NCBI RefSeq assembly: GCF_902167145.1
Contig: NC_050098.1
Span: 35,210,501 to 35,274,500, forward strand
Source of the DNA: Zea mays
Lineage: Eukaryota > Streptophyta > Magnoliopsida > Poales > Poaceae
DNA: 64,000 nt
Reading direction: 5' to 3'
Part shown: positions 35,736-47,140 of the stretch, piece by piece
How the letters are laid out: each line of letters opens with the position of its first letter
Position numbering within the stretch: position 1 is the stretch's first letter
Program-made: the position numbers and the translations under genes
The notes under the pieces: generated by a model
Told to the model about the DNA's origin: nothing
The model's input: only the letters and a program-made list of their open reading frames with translations
Database searches by the model: none

Positions 35736-37271
35736 CAACCAAGGAATTTCCCCTTCTTCACTCCGAAGACACACTTTTCTGGATTCAGCTTCAGACCGGC
35801 TTGTCTAAAATTAGCGAAGGTCTTCTGCAGATCAGCAATGTGGTTTTCTTGCTTCGTGCTTTTTACTATGATATCATCAACATAAGTTAGCACATTTCTG
35901 CCTATCTGAGAATGAAGAACCTTCGCTGTCATTCTGCTAAAGCTTCCTCCAGCATTCTTGAGCCCCTCAGGCATCCGAAGATAACAATATGTTCCATTGG
36001 GGGTTATGAAGCTGGTTTTTGGCTCATTCTCTTTCTTCATCCAAATTTGATGATAGCCTGAATAACAATCTAGCAGACTCATAAGCTCTGACGAAGCTGC
36101 TGTGTCAACTAGGGAATCTATCCTTGGTAATGGAAACTCATCCTTCGGACAAGCCTTGTTGAGATCAGTAAAATCAATACACATCCTCCATTTGCCATTG
36201 GCCTTTTTTTACCATAACAGTGTTGGCTAGCCATTCTGGGTATTTCACTTCTCTGATGACTCCAGCGTTGAGGAGTCTTTTCACTTCATTCCGAGCACCT
36301 TCAGCCTTGTCATCAGACATCTCCCGAAGCCTCTGCTTTCTGGGTCTGAAGGATGGATCAACATTGAGCGAGTGTTCAATAACATCCCTGTTGACTCCGC
36401 AGAGATCATTAGCTGACCATGCAAAGACATCTTTGTTGTTGAACAGAAACCTTATCAGACTTTTCTCCTGTTCCTCAGATAATTGAGATCCCAATAGCAC
36501 CTTCTGCTCTACTATATCGTCACATAAGAGCATGGGCTTCGGCTGATCGCCCGAAGCAGCTTTCTCCCTTCTGTACTTGTATTGCTCACAAGCTTCAGCT
36601 CCATCTATGTTATGGATTGCTTTTGAATCTGTCCAGTTTCCTTCGGCCTTTCTGGCAGCTTCCTGACTTCCATGAATAGCAATAGGCCCTTGATCCGAAG
36701 GTATCTTCATGCAAAGATATGCTGGATGAAGAATTGCTTCAAAAGCATTGAGAGTACCACGACCAATGATTGCGTTGTAAGGGTACTCCATGTCAACAAT
36801 ATCAAACACAACATGTTTAGTCCTTGTGTTGTTGATAAATCCAAAGGTTACTGGCATCGTGATCTTGCCAAGTGCTACAATCTGCCTTCCTCCGAAGCCA
36901 CAAAGGGGATGTGTGGCGTCATGGATTTTATCATCGGGCTCTTGCATCTGTCTGAAGGCCTTAGCAAATATAATGTCCGCTGCACTGCCTGTGTCAACCA
37001 AAACATTGTGGACCAGAAATCCTTTGATAACACAAGAGATAACCATAGCATCATTGTGAGGGTAATCCTTGAGCTGAAGATCCTCTTGGGAGAAGGTAAT
37101 CGGGATGTGAGACCATATTGACTTGATGAAGGGTCCTTGCACCCCTACATGTTGTACCCTTCTCTGTGCCTCCTTCTTCTGCTTCTTGTTAGCCGGCTCT
37201 GAGCATGAACCGTCTGTTATCGGGAGTACAAGCTTCGGAGCCGAAGCAACTCTAGCTTTGAACGAAGCCAT
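35736..37271 (-). pseudogene. pol: 5' part of X pol: protease and RT start
   Basis: ATG at 37271 (MASFKARVAS) follows the PBS after 26 nt, with no gag between. Basic linker (KKQKKEAQRR), protease (VDTGSAADIIF; AIIGRGTLNAF), then RT to YVDDIIVKS and KKGKFLGCLV, where Y is inserted. An extra base in the RT A-run (seven T on the plus strand at about 36204-36210) shifts the frame. Confidence 0.88.
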
Positions 37272-37296
37272 CAGCTCAGAAAGTGGAAGTGAGTTC

Positions 37297-37314
37297 ACCG
37301 GAGGTGGGCGCCAA
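37297..37314 (-). other. Primer binding site of X
   Basis: TTGGCGCCCACCTCCGG on the minus strand, abutting the 5' LTR. Confidence 0.75.
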
Positions 37315-37920
37315 TGTTGGGGACTTGTTCTCAAATGCTTCAAGTTAAGAACAAGGCAACACAAAGATGTTAAGTATAAATGCCCTTCGTCCGCTGAAGC
37401 ATTATCTCCCCAAGGATTTAATGAGCTTCGAACGAAGGTCATAAGTAAAGTATCACGAAGATTTCACCTTCGTGACCATATTTGTAAGACAACAAACAAT
37501 GAAAAATGAAATATAAAGTATAAAATATATTCACATGTTTTATTATATGAATATACAAGTATTAAAACATAATATTTAGGCACATTTATACCTTCGCCTT
37601 GGCGGAAAGCAATAATTCAAGCGCGACGTGTCAATGATTACAGGATCCCGTGAACAGTGCCGGGATACTGTTCACCTATTTATAGGCACAGGATGCAACC
37701 TGCGCAAAATTACATTTATGTCCTTTACAATCGACTATAATAATGACATAAAACATCATGGGTCTTTAAGTCAATTCATCTTTAAGTTGGTTCAACCCTT
37801 CATCTTGAGATTTGTCTTTGTGCCGAAGCTTTATAGATAATAGCTTCGGTGCTTACTTCTGAGAAGACCTTTCGAAGGTGTTCTTTTTAGGATCTTCGGC
37901 TACGAAGCATACCCCCAACA
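37315..37920 (-). repeat. 5' LTR of X
   Basis: 606 bp. The minus strand starts TGTTGGGGGTATGCTTC and ends CCCCAACA. TATAAATA on the minus strand is at 37677-37684. The right flank GTTGG (37921-37925) would be one TSD copy; its partner is outside the window. Confidence 0.93.
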
Positions 37921-38838
37921 GTTGGCTTTTCTTCCGATCAGCAAATCTTAGGAACACATATAGAAGAACTGGAGCTAAGTGTTCTAAATTGAGTCTTGTC
38001 TAGACGGATAGTTATTAGAAGAACTCAAGCTACTTGATCCACGAATTACATCTTGGACAGGAAATGAAACCAAAATTGACCACTAAATGCCCAAACTAGA
38101 CTTGAGCTACGGGTTTATCTTCACATATAACATATAACATCTTCACATAGAGCATATAATAGTAAACAAGACTAATATGTCTAAATTAACAACTAAATAC
38201 TCAGTTTTGGCATTAAATCCGATTTTTTGGCAAAAATTGGAGGTCTACCGGTCTTAAATAACGGTTTACCGGTCCCAGAAAACGGTTTAGCAACGATTTT
38301 CGGTTTTTATGAATTTTTTCAAATTTTTTGAATTTAGAACGAATTTTGAAAAAAACCGGTGGTTTACCGAAACCGCACCCCGGCGGTTTCGTTAAACCGA
38401 CCAGTTTACCGCTGGTTTTTACTGGTTTTGTAAACCATGCTCTCAAACGATATAAACAATACTACAAATATCTTATTTTACTTAATCTACTACGGACAAC
38501 CTAAGATCCATGCTTTATTGAATCGGACCAGCCGACCCTGACGAGGCACGATCTAAGACTGACTCCAATAAAGTAGCCAAATAGCTAGGCAAAGTAAAAT
38601 TGATGCCCACGAGCTACTATAGCAACATAAAACTCCTTCTAACAGGATATCCAAACAAGCCAGTCAAAAATGATGTGAATTGAGAGAAAAGGTAAACTAG
38701 CTTGCACTATGGCCGATAATCATTTTCTTCCTCCGCGTCTGACTACCTAACCCTACCATTAGCTTGATTTATTGAACTGCCATTTTTCCTGTGTTGCTGG
38801 AAACATGTGTCATATGCATGAGTAGGCAAACTAGAGAC
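37921..38838. other. Non-element flank without recognised gene
   Basis: AT-rich sequence. At 38218-38441 there are many variants of ACCGGT and GGTTTACCG on both strands, a repetitive, probably transposon-derived patch whose ends I could not define. No coding evidence. Confidence 0.5.
38831..38838. repeat. 8-bp TSD of hAT element, left copy
   Basis: CTAGAGAC, repeated exactly at 39757-39764. Confidence 0.88.
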
Positions 38839-39756
38839 TAGGGACGAAAACGGTCGGAAACTATCGGTAAACACTAAAATCATTTTTGTTTTCATATTTT
38901 TTTCTCGGAAACGAGATCGAAAACGATAACTCCGGAAATGAAAATGACATCGGTAATTCGGAAACATCGAAAACGAAAGTTCGGTACAAAAATTACACCG
39001 GTTACGATCGGAATCCAAAATTCGATCGGTAAAAATTGTAACATGTACCCTTAATTCACTTCAAAAATTCACGCAAGTCATACACTCATATAAAATTAGT
39101 AATAATATATAAGGTAGGAGGTCACAATAAATATATAAAGTAAGAAGTCATACAATAAAAAATGATTATTATGTATTTAAATAAAATAGAATCAATATGT
39201 GTATAATGATATGACACTTACATTTTATTTGTACTCCTACTACTTGGCATAGTCAATATAATTAGTGTCCTCTTGGTCCTTCTTAAGTTCTCGTGTAAAT
39301 TATGAATATATGTATCAAGAGTAATAACAGATAAGAAAACATAAACAAGATTTATAAAAGTTTCAAACCATTCTAAACTATATACCATTAGATAGATTTT
39401 GATTTTAGGAAAATAATAAAATTAGTTTCATATTTTTCTAAGCTAAGATGAATTTATTATGAATTTATAAAGATCAGTTCATATTTAATATTTTTCTGAA
39501 AAATACCGAATTTATTACCGACTATAAAATACTGAATAAAAACTGTAATTTTCGGAAACGGTCGGAAGAGACCCAAACCGTTTTCGTTTCCGATTCCGAC
39601 TTTTCTACCGATTTCGTTTCCGATTCCGAGTTTTTCTACCAATTCTGTTTCCGTATTTTCGGTAACCGTTTCCATTTCTGTTTAGACCTAAATTTAGGTA
39701 AAACTTCAAAAACAATTTCTGGCATCCGAAAATTACCATTTCCGTTTTCACCCATA
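38839..39756. mobile_element. Non-autonomous hAT-type DNA transposon (918 bp)
   Basis: The left end TAGGGACGAAAACGG and the inverted right end TATGGGTGAAAACGG match at 12 of 15 bases. A perfect 8-bp duplication flanks the ends, the length typical of hAT. Both subterminal regions are packed with short CGGAAACG / CGATTCCG motifs, as expected for transposase binding sites, and the centre is AT-rich. There is no transposase gene, so it would need one in trans. Confidence 0.85.
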
Positions 39757-39764
39757 CTAGAGAC
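39757..39764. repeat. 8-bp TSD of hAT element, right copy
   Basis: CTAGAGAC, identical to 38831-38838. Confidence 0.88.
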
Positions 39765-39995
39765 CCCATCCAAAAGTCCGAATGTCTTCCCGATTTGTCT
39801 GACCCTGTTAGAGTCAGTCTAAGGCCCAATTCAAATATAAGGGCATGTACAACTTTGAGATCATAGATCGTTTTTATGTATAAACTAGTCGCTTGCCCAT
39901 GCTTTGCTACAATTTTTATATATCACATAAATATAAATAGGTATTGAGATATTTATTTAAATATAATTATTGTTTATTTCTAAAGACTAAGATAC

Positions 39996-40072
39996 GTGTG
40001 GTTTGGTGGTTAACCCCAAATTTCTAGAGCAGAGTAGCGTGGGTTCAAGTGCTCGCACTGCACTATTTTTTA
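39996..40072 (+). mobile_element. Possible SINE head (tRNA-like boxes)
   Basis: TGTGGTTTGGTGGTTA (39998-40013) resembles a Pol III A box, and GGGTTCAAGTGC (40041-40052) a B box, 28 bp apart, followed by a T run at about 40065. The spacing and order fit a tRNA-derived SINE head, but no tail or TSD was found. It does not fold as a functional tRNA that I can see. Confidence 0.3.
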
Positions 40073-40949
40073 CGCGGTGTGGTAGCTACGTGGGCGGAGT
40101 CGGGTGCTGGAGCGATGTGGTAGCTACGTGGACGGGGTCGAGTGCTAGAGCTGGTCAGCCACAGTATCTGGCTGCGTGGATGATGGGGTCCACAGGGTAG
40201 TAGCTGAGAGAGCACTACGCGGACGCTGGGCGTGGGGCCCCACAAGCCACAGCACCACCCGACCCGTCGCCCGCGCCAGCGGACCCACACTGGTCGGGGC
40301 TCTCTCCAGTGATGGAAGCCCAGGGCTTCTAATACATAAACTGGCGTGGGCGACGGGTCGGGTGGTGCCATGGCGGGGGTTCCACGCGGGTGCACCGGGG
40401 ACGTGGTGGGGTCGTGCGTGGGGGTGTGCCGCATTTATGCTTGCGTATTTTGACGACAACGGTCACATAAATCATCATAGCGGTGTGGTCGGGTTGCTGT
40501 GGGGTTGTGGTTCGGGCTTTATGCTTGTATATATTGATGATAACAACTGCATATCAATCAGACGCATAGTGTTTACGATCCTTTACGCATCAATTTATGC
40601 TTCATATGAACACGACGTACACACACTGACCAACTGATCGTGCGCACACTACGGGTCGCCACAGTCCCGGTCGCTCCCCGCTAGTCGACCGAGCCAATAT
40701 GGTCAACGTCCGAGACGCACCCGACCACAATCAACCCCCTCGTTGTGGCCCCACTGAAACCCTAATAAAATCCACTCCTCGCCGTTGCCGTCACCCGCTC
40801 CTACGATCACCATCAACGACCGCCCCCACTCGCCCTAATCGCCGTGCTTCATCGTTTGCCCTCCGCCGTTCCCCGCCCTGGTTTGTTTCCCCCTCTCCTT
40901 CTTTGTTCCATTTCCCTACATTTCTCATAATCTAGCAATTGTTTACAAT
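40073..40949. other. GC-rich to mixed stretch upstream of the broken C48-like gene
   Basis: No supported gene. 40090-40430 is GC-rich. Two related TTTATGCTTG(C/T)(A/G)TAT-type segments occur at about 40435 and 40520. The stretch 40700-40930 may be the promoter/5' UTR of the downstream gene, which is an inference from position only. Confidence 0.35.
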
Positions 40950-41930
40950 ATGAATCAGTTTTTTCACCGTCCCGGCACCCCCGAATCCTGCAATGTACCG
41001 TCGCCTTTAGGTTCGCCACGCCCCATCCCTATCCCTCCCATTTACACTTTAATTTTGCATAATCCACCGGTTGTATCGCATTATCTATCACTGTCTGTAG
41101 TACCACCTCATCGACAAGTGAAAGCGCATCGATCTTTGAAATTTATTGAATCACATTCGGAAACATAGGTAATTTTTTTGTAGGATCCGATAAGGGCTTC
41201 CAATTTTACAATTGCATAATTTTTCATACTGTTGTTTTTTATATATGTATTGAATGTTGTTTATAAACGAATTTTATAATTTTATAATAGCAATCAATAT
41301 ATTAGTGATGTTATCTTACTGTGTTCTTATTGTTGTTTCCGAGAGTTATACTACCTATAATTTTATGATTTTTTGACTAATTTGTTGGTACACACTATGA
41401 ATTGCTTTATTTTGTGCATATTATTATATATAAATGTGTTTTTCACATCTCTGTTGTTATGCATTCCTTTTTTAGATACAGTTTATGGTTTATAAATGTT
41501 TTGTAGCCTACACTTGTTGTTCTGCACATTATGCACACTATACATACCCTAGCAGTGTCATAAGAGTATATGTATATATGCCTTTTTTATGCTATATTAT
41601 TTTTACCTGAAGTATTTTTTATTTTACGAAGGGTGTCCTATAACAACATGAAGTCCATGGATCGTCCTCCAGCTAATTCTAAATACATAACCATCAAGTT
41701 AAGCCAAGAATTCTTTAGTGTTGAGATAATGCGTTTGGCGTCAACTAGAGACCCTCCCAACACAAAGCATGCCGTTCATCATCCTGCACTCGTCGAGAGA
41801 CCATATGTTATTCATGAAACCACTGACCAAACTGGATCTGGTGATGACGACGATGATTTTATGACACCTACGAAGAAGCGTAATGCTACTAGAATTCCTA
41901 ACAAAATCTTATAGAAGACATTCACAAAGA

Positions 41931-42100
41931 GGATGAAAGTAGTCGAAACTTCACGACCGGTTATATGTTATACATATTATATATATATATATATTAAATA
42001 CTAATTAGTATACACTAAGCATGTGTTGATACACCATATTAAATACTAATTAGTATACACTAAGGATGAAAGTATTTGAAACTTCACGACAGGTTACATG
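41931..42100. repeat. Local duplication inside the C48-like gene
   Basis: GGATGAAAGTA..GAAACTTCACGAC occurs at 41931 and again at 42064. Between them, ATTAAATACTAATTAGTATA occurs twice, 44 bp apart (41994 and 42038), next to an AT dinucleotide run (about 41976-41993). Confidence 0.75.
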
Positions 42101-43467
42101 TGCTGAACTGCAGTTACAATATCATATTGAGTTTTCAACATTTTGCCACCATTTTTTATTGTGTACAGACATGGCATGTATTATTTATCTAGCTATTATG
42201 TTATATTAGTTGCAAACTCATACATTATGTGTGCTAATTTGATGGCTGATACACCATTTATTACAATTTTTCATACATTTTTTCAGAAACTCAATGTGAG
42301 ATGCAACCCCCAGGATGTTATTATAACCATTAAGATACTGAATGAGAGGCAACGACAAGCCGTTGCGAGAAAAGGGTTTTCCAATATTCTCGACATGACC
42401 CTTGATGCACTGGGCAACCGATCTAATCTTCGGTGGTTGATGGATAAGTTGGACCACAAGGACATGACAATTCGCCCCGGTCAAGGCAAGGAACTAAAGA
42501 TTACAAAAGAAACTGTCCACCTAATCCTTGGCCTACCGAATGCCGGCGGTGGTATGCCACTAGCATCGATGAAGCAGTGGCGGGCAATAACCTGAGGGCT
42601 GAACTTGGTTTGTCTAAAGATGAGTTTGTTCTTGCATCACTTCAGGACCGTTTGAGAAAAGGAGACGATGATGAACTCTCCATTAGATGCTTCTTTTTGA
42701 TATTATTCAATAGGTTGTCGTTTCCCACTTCCAGCTGGGGCATATCTAACCATGAGGTGTTACTGACGGAAGAAATGGATCGTTTCCATGAGACATACTG
42801 GTGCCACTTAATTTTCAATGACCTTTGCGAAGCTGCTCATAAGTGGCATACAAGAAGCACTACTAACGTGTCCACGACGATATATGGATGTTCAATTGTC
42901 ATACTAGTAAGTTAATAATGTTGTCCATATGCATTATCGTTCATTTTTTGGCAATTCACATGGAATCTATTTTATGATATACCCATTAAAATGTTGTGTT
43001 ACTTTTTTTAGTTACACAGTTATCACCCATGATAGTATAAATTCATTTTTGATTTTTGTAGTTGTATTATTTACACCACTTGCATGACGCTGTAGCCCCC
43101 CACAACAAACGTGGCACACCTCGCATAAAATTCTTCGATAAAAACATTATCCAAGCTCTGACAAAAGCTGATAAGAGGAAGCCACGCCAAAGCGGGGAAC
43201 CATTCAGCCATTGTGTGGTATGTCATTTGTATAAAAAATGAAGCTATTACGCTGCATAAATATGCATTTCACTTATTATGGGCATGTTGTATATCTGTAG
43301 CATCACTATTAGTTTTTGTACCAGTCCGCATAAACTCACAATAGACATCATATACTTCATTTTTTTCGGTGGGGCCCTTAATATATTTATGGGTATCTTT
43401 CATGCATTTACTTATATTAATTTTGTTTCAGTTCCGAAGCAGCTTAGAAACTTGCTATTCTGCTGTC

Positions 43468-43472
43468 CATAC
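43468..43472. repeat. Candidate TSD of Z, left copy (CATAC)
   Basis: CATAC precedes the left LTR; CCTAC follows the right LTR at 59092-59096 (4 of 5 match). Confidence 0.6.
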
Positions 43473-46400
43473 TGTCACACCCAGTCTTGGAAGGCAAACC
43501 GGATGCGAACCATGTACGTGCTAGGATCAGAACTCACGTACACAATGATTACATAATTGGACATCATCACACAATGCTCAAAATAAATAGCGGAAAGGTA
43601 CTTTAATTACATCAAGATGTCTAAGACATCCACAGAGTCTAATACATAACCATTGTCTTTAACATTAATATCAAAGTGTGGAATACGAAATGTAGAAGAT
43701 AAGCCTACACAGGCAGCTGACTCGGGGTTTGCCACTAAAAAAACTAGAACTTGTCGTAGTCCTGGAACTCCTCAAAGTCCTCCATGTTGCCAGCATCACC
43801 TCCTAAGCACTGAGTATAGTGGGGACAACCTGGGGTGGGGTGGTTTGTAAAGCAAGGGTGAGTACACATCAATGTACTCAGCAAATGTCCCGTTTGGCTA
43901 AAGTGGACTAGCTATATGTGGGGTTGAGGTTAAGCAGTTGCTTTTAGGTGGTCAAACATTTATTACTATGAGTAGAGCCAAATTTTAGTAATAAACCCAG
44001 TTATTACCTAAAAGTACTCCCTCCAAGAGGAAATACGAGAGATCAGAACTATAACCAACATTTCTTAACCATCATCATAAAGTAATCAAGGTTCTTCTAA
44101 TCAAAGAGGATCCCAAGGCTGCTCTTAACCGTGAGCTCAATAAAATATACCAGTTTCTAACACTCTGCAAAGGTTGCACACTTTACCCACTAGTCGTGAT
44201 CCCTTTCCAGCCTGGGTTGTACAGACCAGATCTTCACTATCGAGGTGAATGGCCAAGGATACACTATATAGCCTTTACAAAGACTCCCCTGGTGCATAGT
44301 TGCTCGTTAGGTTTCACTAGTCGTACAAACGCAGTACACCTCCCCAAGGTGGGTGACTAACAAAACCAAATCGAATGAACCTTTGCACCCCCCTTGGCAG
44401 AGCGAGCACTACGCCCCAGCCTCCATTGACGGCCCTCAGGCAAAGCCAACTACACCCCTGGGCTCATCTAATTAATCAACTAAGGGCGTCCCATTCCACC
44501 CTCATGGTTGCACTGTTATCCCGGGTGGTCACTCCACGAATAGGTCCTTACGGAGAGGTACTCAGGAAAATGGCATGAGCCCCCTAGAGTATCACAATAT
44601 CATCATTGGGATAACATCATCGAGATAACATCATCGTATCATAAATAATCACATCATGTTCATTGATTAAGTTAAAGCAATAGCATAAAGCTAACCATGA
44701 TAACCCAAAAGGTAAACAAGGATAAGTAAATACAGACTAGTCAATCCTTAGGTTTCAGTAATGTAATGCGGGACAGTGAATTATGAAGTATGTAGGACAT
44801 AATAGGTCAAAGGACACTTGCCTTCACCAGGTTGTTGCTCAGGAAGATCTTCAGCAACACACTCAGGAACCACAGGCTGCTCGTTGTCTAAATAAAGCGA
44901 TCATACATTCAATACATTTGGTAAATGATAAATAAACAGCACATTAATCATGTACAAACATGGGAACACATCTCAAAAAGAAAATTATAAATTCGAAAGG
45001 GAATTTAAATTATAGGGTGAACTAATTCTCATTAAGTAGTTGATTATTCTCTAAGTATTGTCCATGATTACATAATCTGATTTAATCCCTTTTAATGAGA
45101 CATATAAATTAAACTAGAGATAAATCCATGTAATACACATTATTAATCTCACAAGAATAAATATACTTTAACCACTAGGATTTTCCTTTTATTTATTTTA
45201 TTAAATGAATAAATTAATACATATACTAGTTCATAGTTAGCCATAAAAAATAGAGTGTGCAGATAGTGAATGGAACTAACTTATTTAAACAGATAATATT
45301 CCTATGAACATTTTGCAATTTGAATCACTAAATTTGGAGTTCATATGCAAAATATATGAAATAAACAAGTTTGGGAGTTTAAAATATGAAAATAAGTCTA
45401 ATTCTGTAATTATTTACAAGCCTAGGGTTCAATCTGCAAGATTACAGGGGCCTGCGCGCGAAAACCAGGGACGACGTGTTGGTTCCAACTAAACCGAGAG
45501 TCTCTTTAACAAAATCACCGCGCGAAGGGGTATCGGGCTTTCTCGGCCGTCGGATCTGAGATCAATGGTTGAAAATAGATCCGCGGGCGAGCGCGCGGAC
45601 GCAGGCGCGCACTGACCAGTGGGCCAGGGCGATTAGCGACCGAGGCGGGGAGGCAGACAGACTGGTCGAGCTCGGTGCCAGGGGCACAGGCGACTGATCG
45701 ATGGGTCCGGACACAAGGCGCGCGGGCGCGAAGCGGTATACCGCGATCTGGGCCGTGCGATCGGGATCAGACGGTGGAGATCAACACCGAGAGGGGTTAA
45801 CGGCTGTGGGCGGCGCCGCTCCTTCTCGCGGCGGTGAGGTCGCCGGAGTTGGGGCGGCGCGTGCTACGACAGTTCCGGGGTCGCCGGGGTTGGCCAGAAC
45901 TGAACAGGAAGACTCAGCAAACTCGCTGGTGGGGTTGTGGCCACGAGACCGGGGTCAGAGAGGGGAGAACGGCGGGGGAAGGCTCCGTGCGAGTCGGGGC
46001 AATTCCGGTGAGGAATTCCGACCACGGGGAGGGGCAATTCGATTGTGATAGGGCTCGGCTAGAACCGGCGGAGGTAGGGAAGTACTATGGATCTACACTA
46101 GGACACAGGATGGGGCTGGGTTGACCGGACATAGCGAGGGGCGCGGTGAGCAAACACGGCCGCACACCGGCGAGACCGAATTGGCCACGGTGAGGCGTGA
46201 ATAAGGGAAACCAAGCACAGGAACGAACGTCTCACCTCGGGTCAGAGCTCGGGGTGGCTTGGCGTGGCTTCCGGCAAGCTAGGTGACTGGCACGGCGGGC
46301 GCGGGTCTCCGGCGAGGTCGACTGGCGTGGGTAGAGCGCGAGAGAGAGCGAGCTTGCACGAAATGGAATGGGGGAGCGAGTGCGGGTGCGGATGGTGCTA

Positions 46401-47103
46401 AAGAAGGAGTTGGGGTGCGTGGGCGGGCGACGTGGCCGAGGACCTCGGTGTGCGTGCGCAAGTGCGCGCGTGTTGGTCCACGGTGGGGCGCGGGGAAGGC
46501 AGAGCTGACAGGGCGGTCCCACTGCGCAGCGAGAGGGAGAGGGTGCGCGGAGGGAATGACTCGCTATACTGACGAAGCGAGCCCGCGAGGCAGAGACAGG
46601 AAAGGGCGTGTGAGCGAGGGCAACCGATGCCGACAACCCGGTCCCACTGGGCAGAGAGAGGGAGAGAGAGCGTGCGGGGAAGGAAACCGCCGCTGACAGG
46701 TGCAACCCACCTGTCAGGCGGCGCGGGCGCGCGTCCTGGCTGCGCCGATTGGGCTGCTTTGGCCTTTTCTATTTCCCTAGAATTTCTAATTGCTTTTCCA
46801 TTTCTTTTTCTCTAGGATTTTCAATTCAAACTCAAACCAATTTCAAATTCAAACTAATTCAAACATATGCAACAATTCAAAGAATATTTAAGCTCAGCAT
46901 GATGCATCATTTCATGACTCATAATGTTTTGGCAAAAATAAATAATTAATCCCTCCCTAATTAAGCTATATCTACTCAAAAGGAAAGAGAGAGAGTGAAT
47001 CTAGAGAGAGAGATAGGAGCTAGAGTGAGAGAGAGAGGAGTAACACCTGAATTTGGATGATGATAAGAAAGAAATTTTATACCCCCAAATTCAGGGTGTT
47101 ACA
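43473..47103 (-). repeat. Left LTR of Z (3' LTR of the array)
   Basis: 3631 bp with a GC-rich core (about 45440-46740) between AT-rich arms and a GA-rich run near 46985-47040. It has about 50 extra bases near 44185-44238 that the other two LTRs lack. Open frames inside it are composition artefacts. Confidence 0.93.
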
Positions 47104-47125
47104 GACCTATCCCCCTTAAAAAGAA
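47104..47125 (-). other. Polypurine tract, Z internal copy 1
   Basis: The minus strand reads TTAAGGGGGATAGGTC directly before the LTR start. Copy 2 at 53093 has one G changed to A. Confidence 0.65.
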
Positions 47126-47140
47126 TCTCGCCCTCGAGAT

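Larger units (their letters stand above)
18921..37920 (-). mobile_element. Element X: Tat-type Gypsy element, split by Y
   Basis: Minus-strand order: 5' LTR 37920-37315, PBS, pol 37271-35736, insertion of Y (35730-26212), pol 26211-23806, tandem repeats, antisense gene (plus strand 20006-22896), PPT, 3' LTR 19526-18921. Without Y, X is about 9.5 kb. The two LTRs are about 97% alike by eye, but because the left one is shared with W they are not a simple dating pair. Confidence 0.9.
40950..43472 (+). pseudogene. Ulp1/C48 peptidase-like gene, 5' part (broken)
   Basis: Plausible exons: 40950-41168 (MNQFFHRPGTPESC, Pro-rich), about 41638-41911, 42287-42906 (AG acceptor, GTAAGT donor), 43062-43217 and 43432-43472. 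Exon 42287-42906 encodes ILNERQRQAVARKGF, DLHLILGLP-like ETVHLILGLPNAGG, CFFLILFNRLSFPTSSW and WCHLIFNDLCEAAHKWHTR, the recognisable N-terminal region of large grass proteins that end in a Ulp1 SUMO-protease domain. A frameshift near 42580 and TAG at about 41912 are damage. Exon 43062-43217 continues in phase (LYYLHHLHDAVAPHN). Element Z then interrupts at 43473. The family is often carried by transposons, so this may be cargo and not a conserved host gene. Confidence 0.65.

Noticed and set aside
38218..38441. ACCGGT-rich patch considered as a second hAT element
   Set aside because: No terminal inverted repeat or target duplication could be found, so only a repetitive patch is claimed.
39885..39930. 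ACTAGTCGCTTGCCCATGC motif as the end of a known grass transposon
   Set aside because: Similar motifs are common in grass repeats, but I could not find the other end or name the family.
39998..40060. Functional tRNA gene
   Set aside because: No acceptor-stem pairing or clear anticodon arm; only the box motifs are similar.
43473..43520. TGTCACACCC start read as the 5' end of a plus-strand LTR element
   Set aside because: PBS (TGGTATCAAAGC), PPT and integrase remnant all show that the element is on the minus strand; this is the LTR end, which ends in TGTGACA on that strand.
45700..46705. Open frames in the GC-rich core of the left Z LTR (and equivalents in the other two LTRs)
   Set aside because: Present on both strands, not conserved as protein between the three LTR copies, and inside an LTR.
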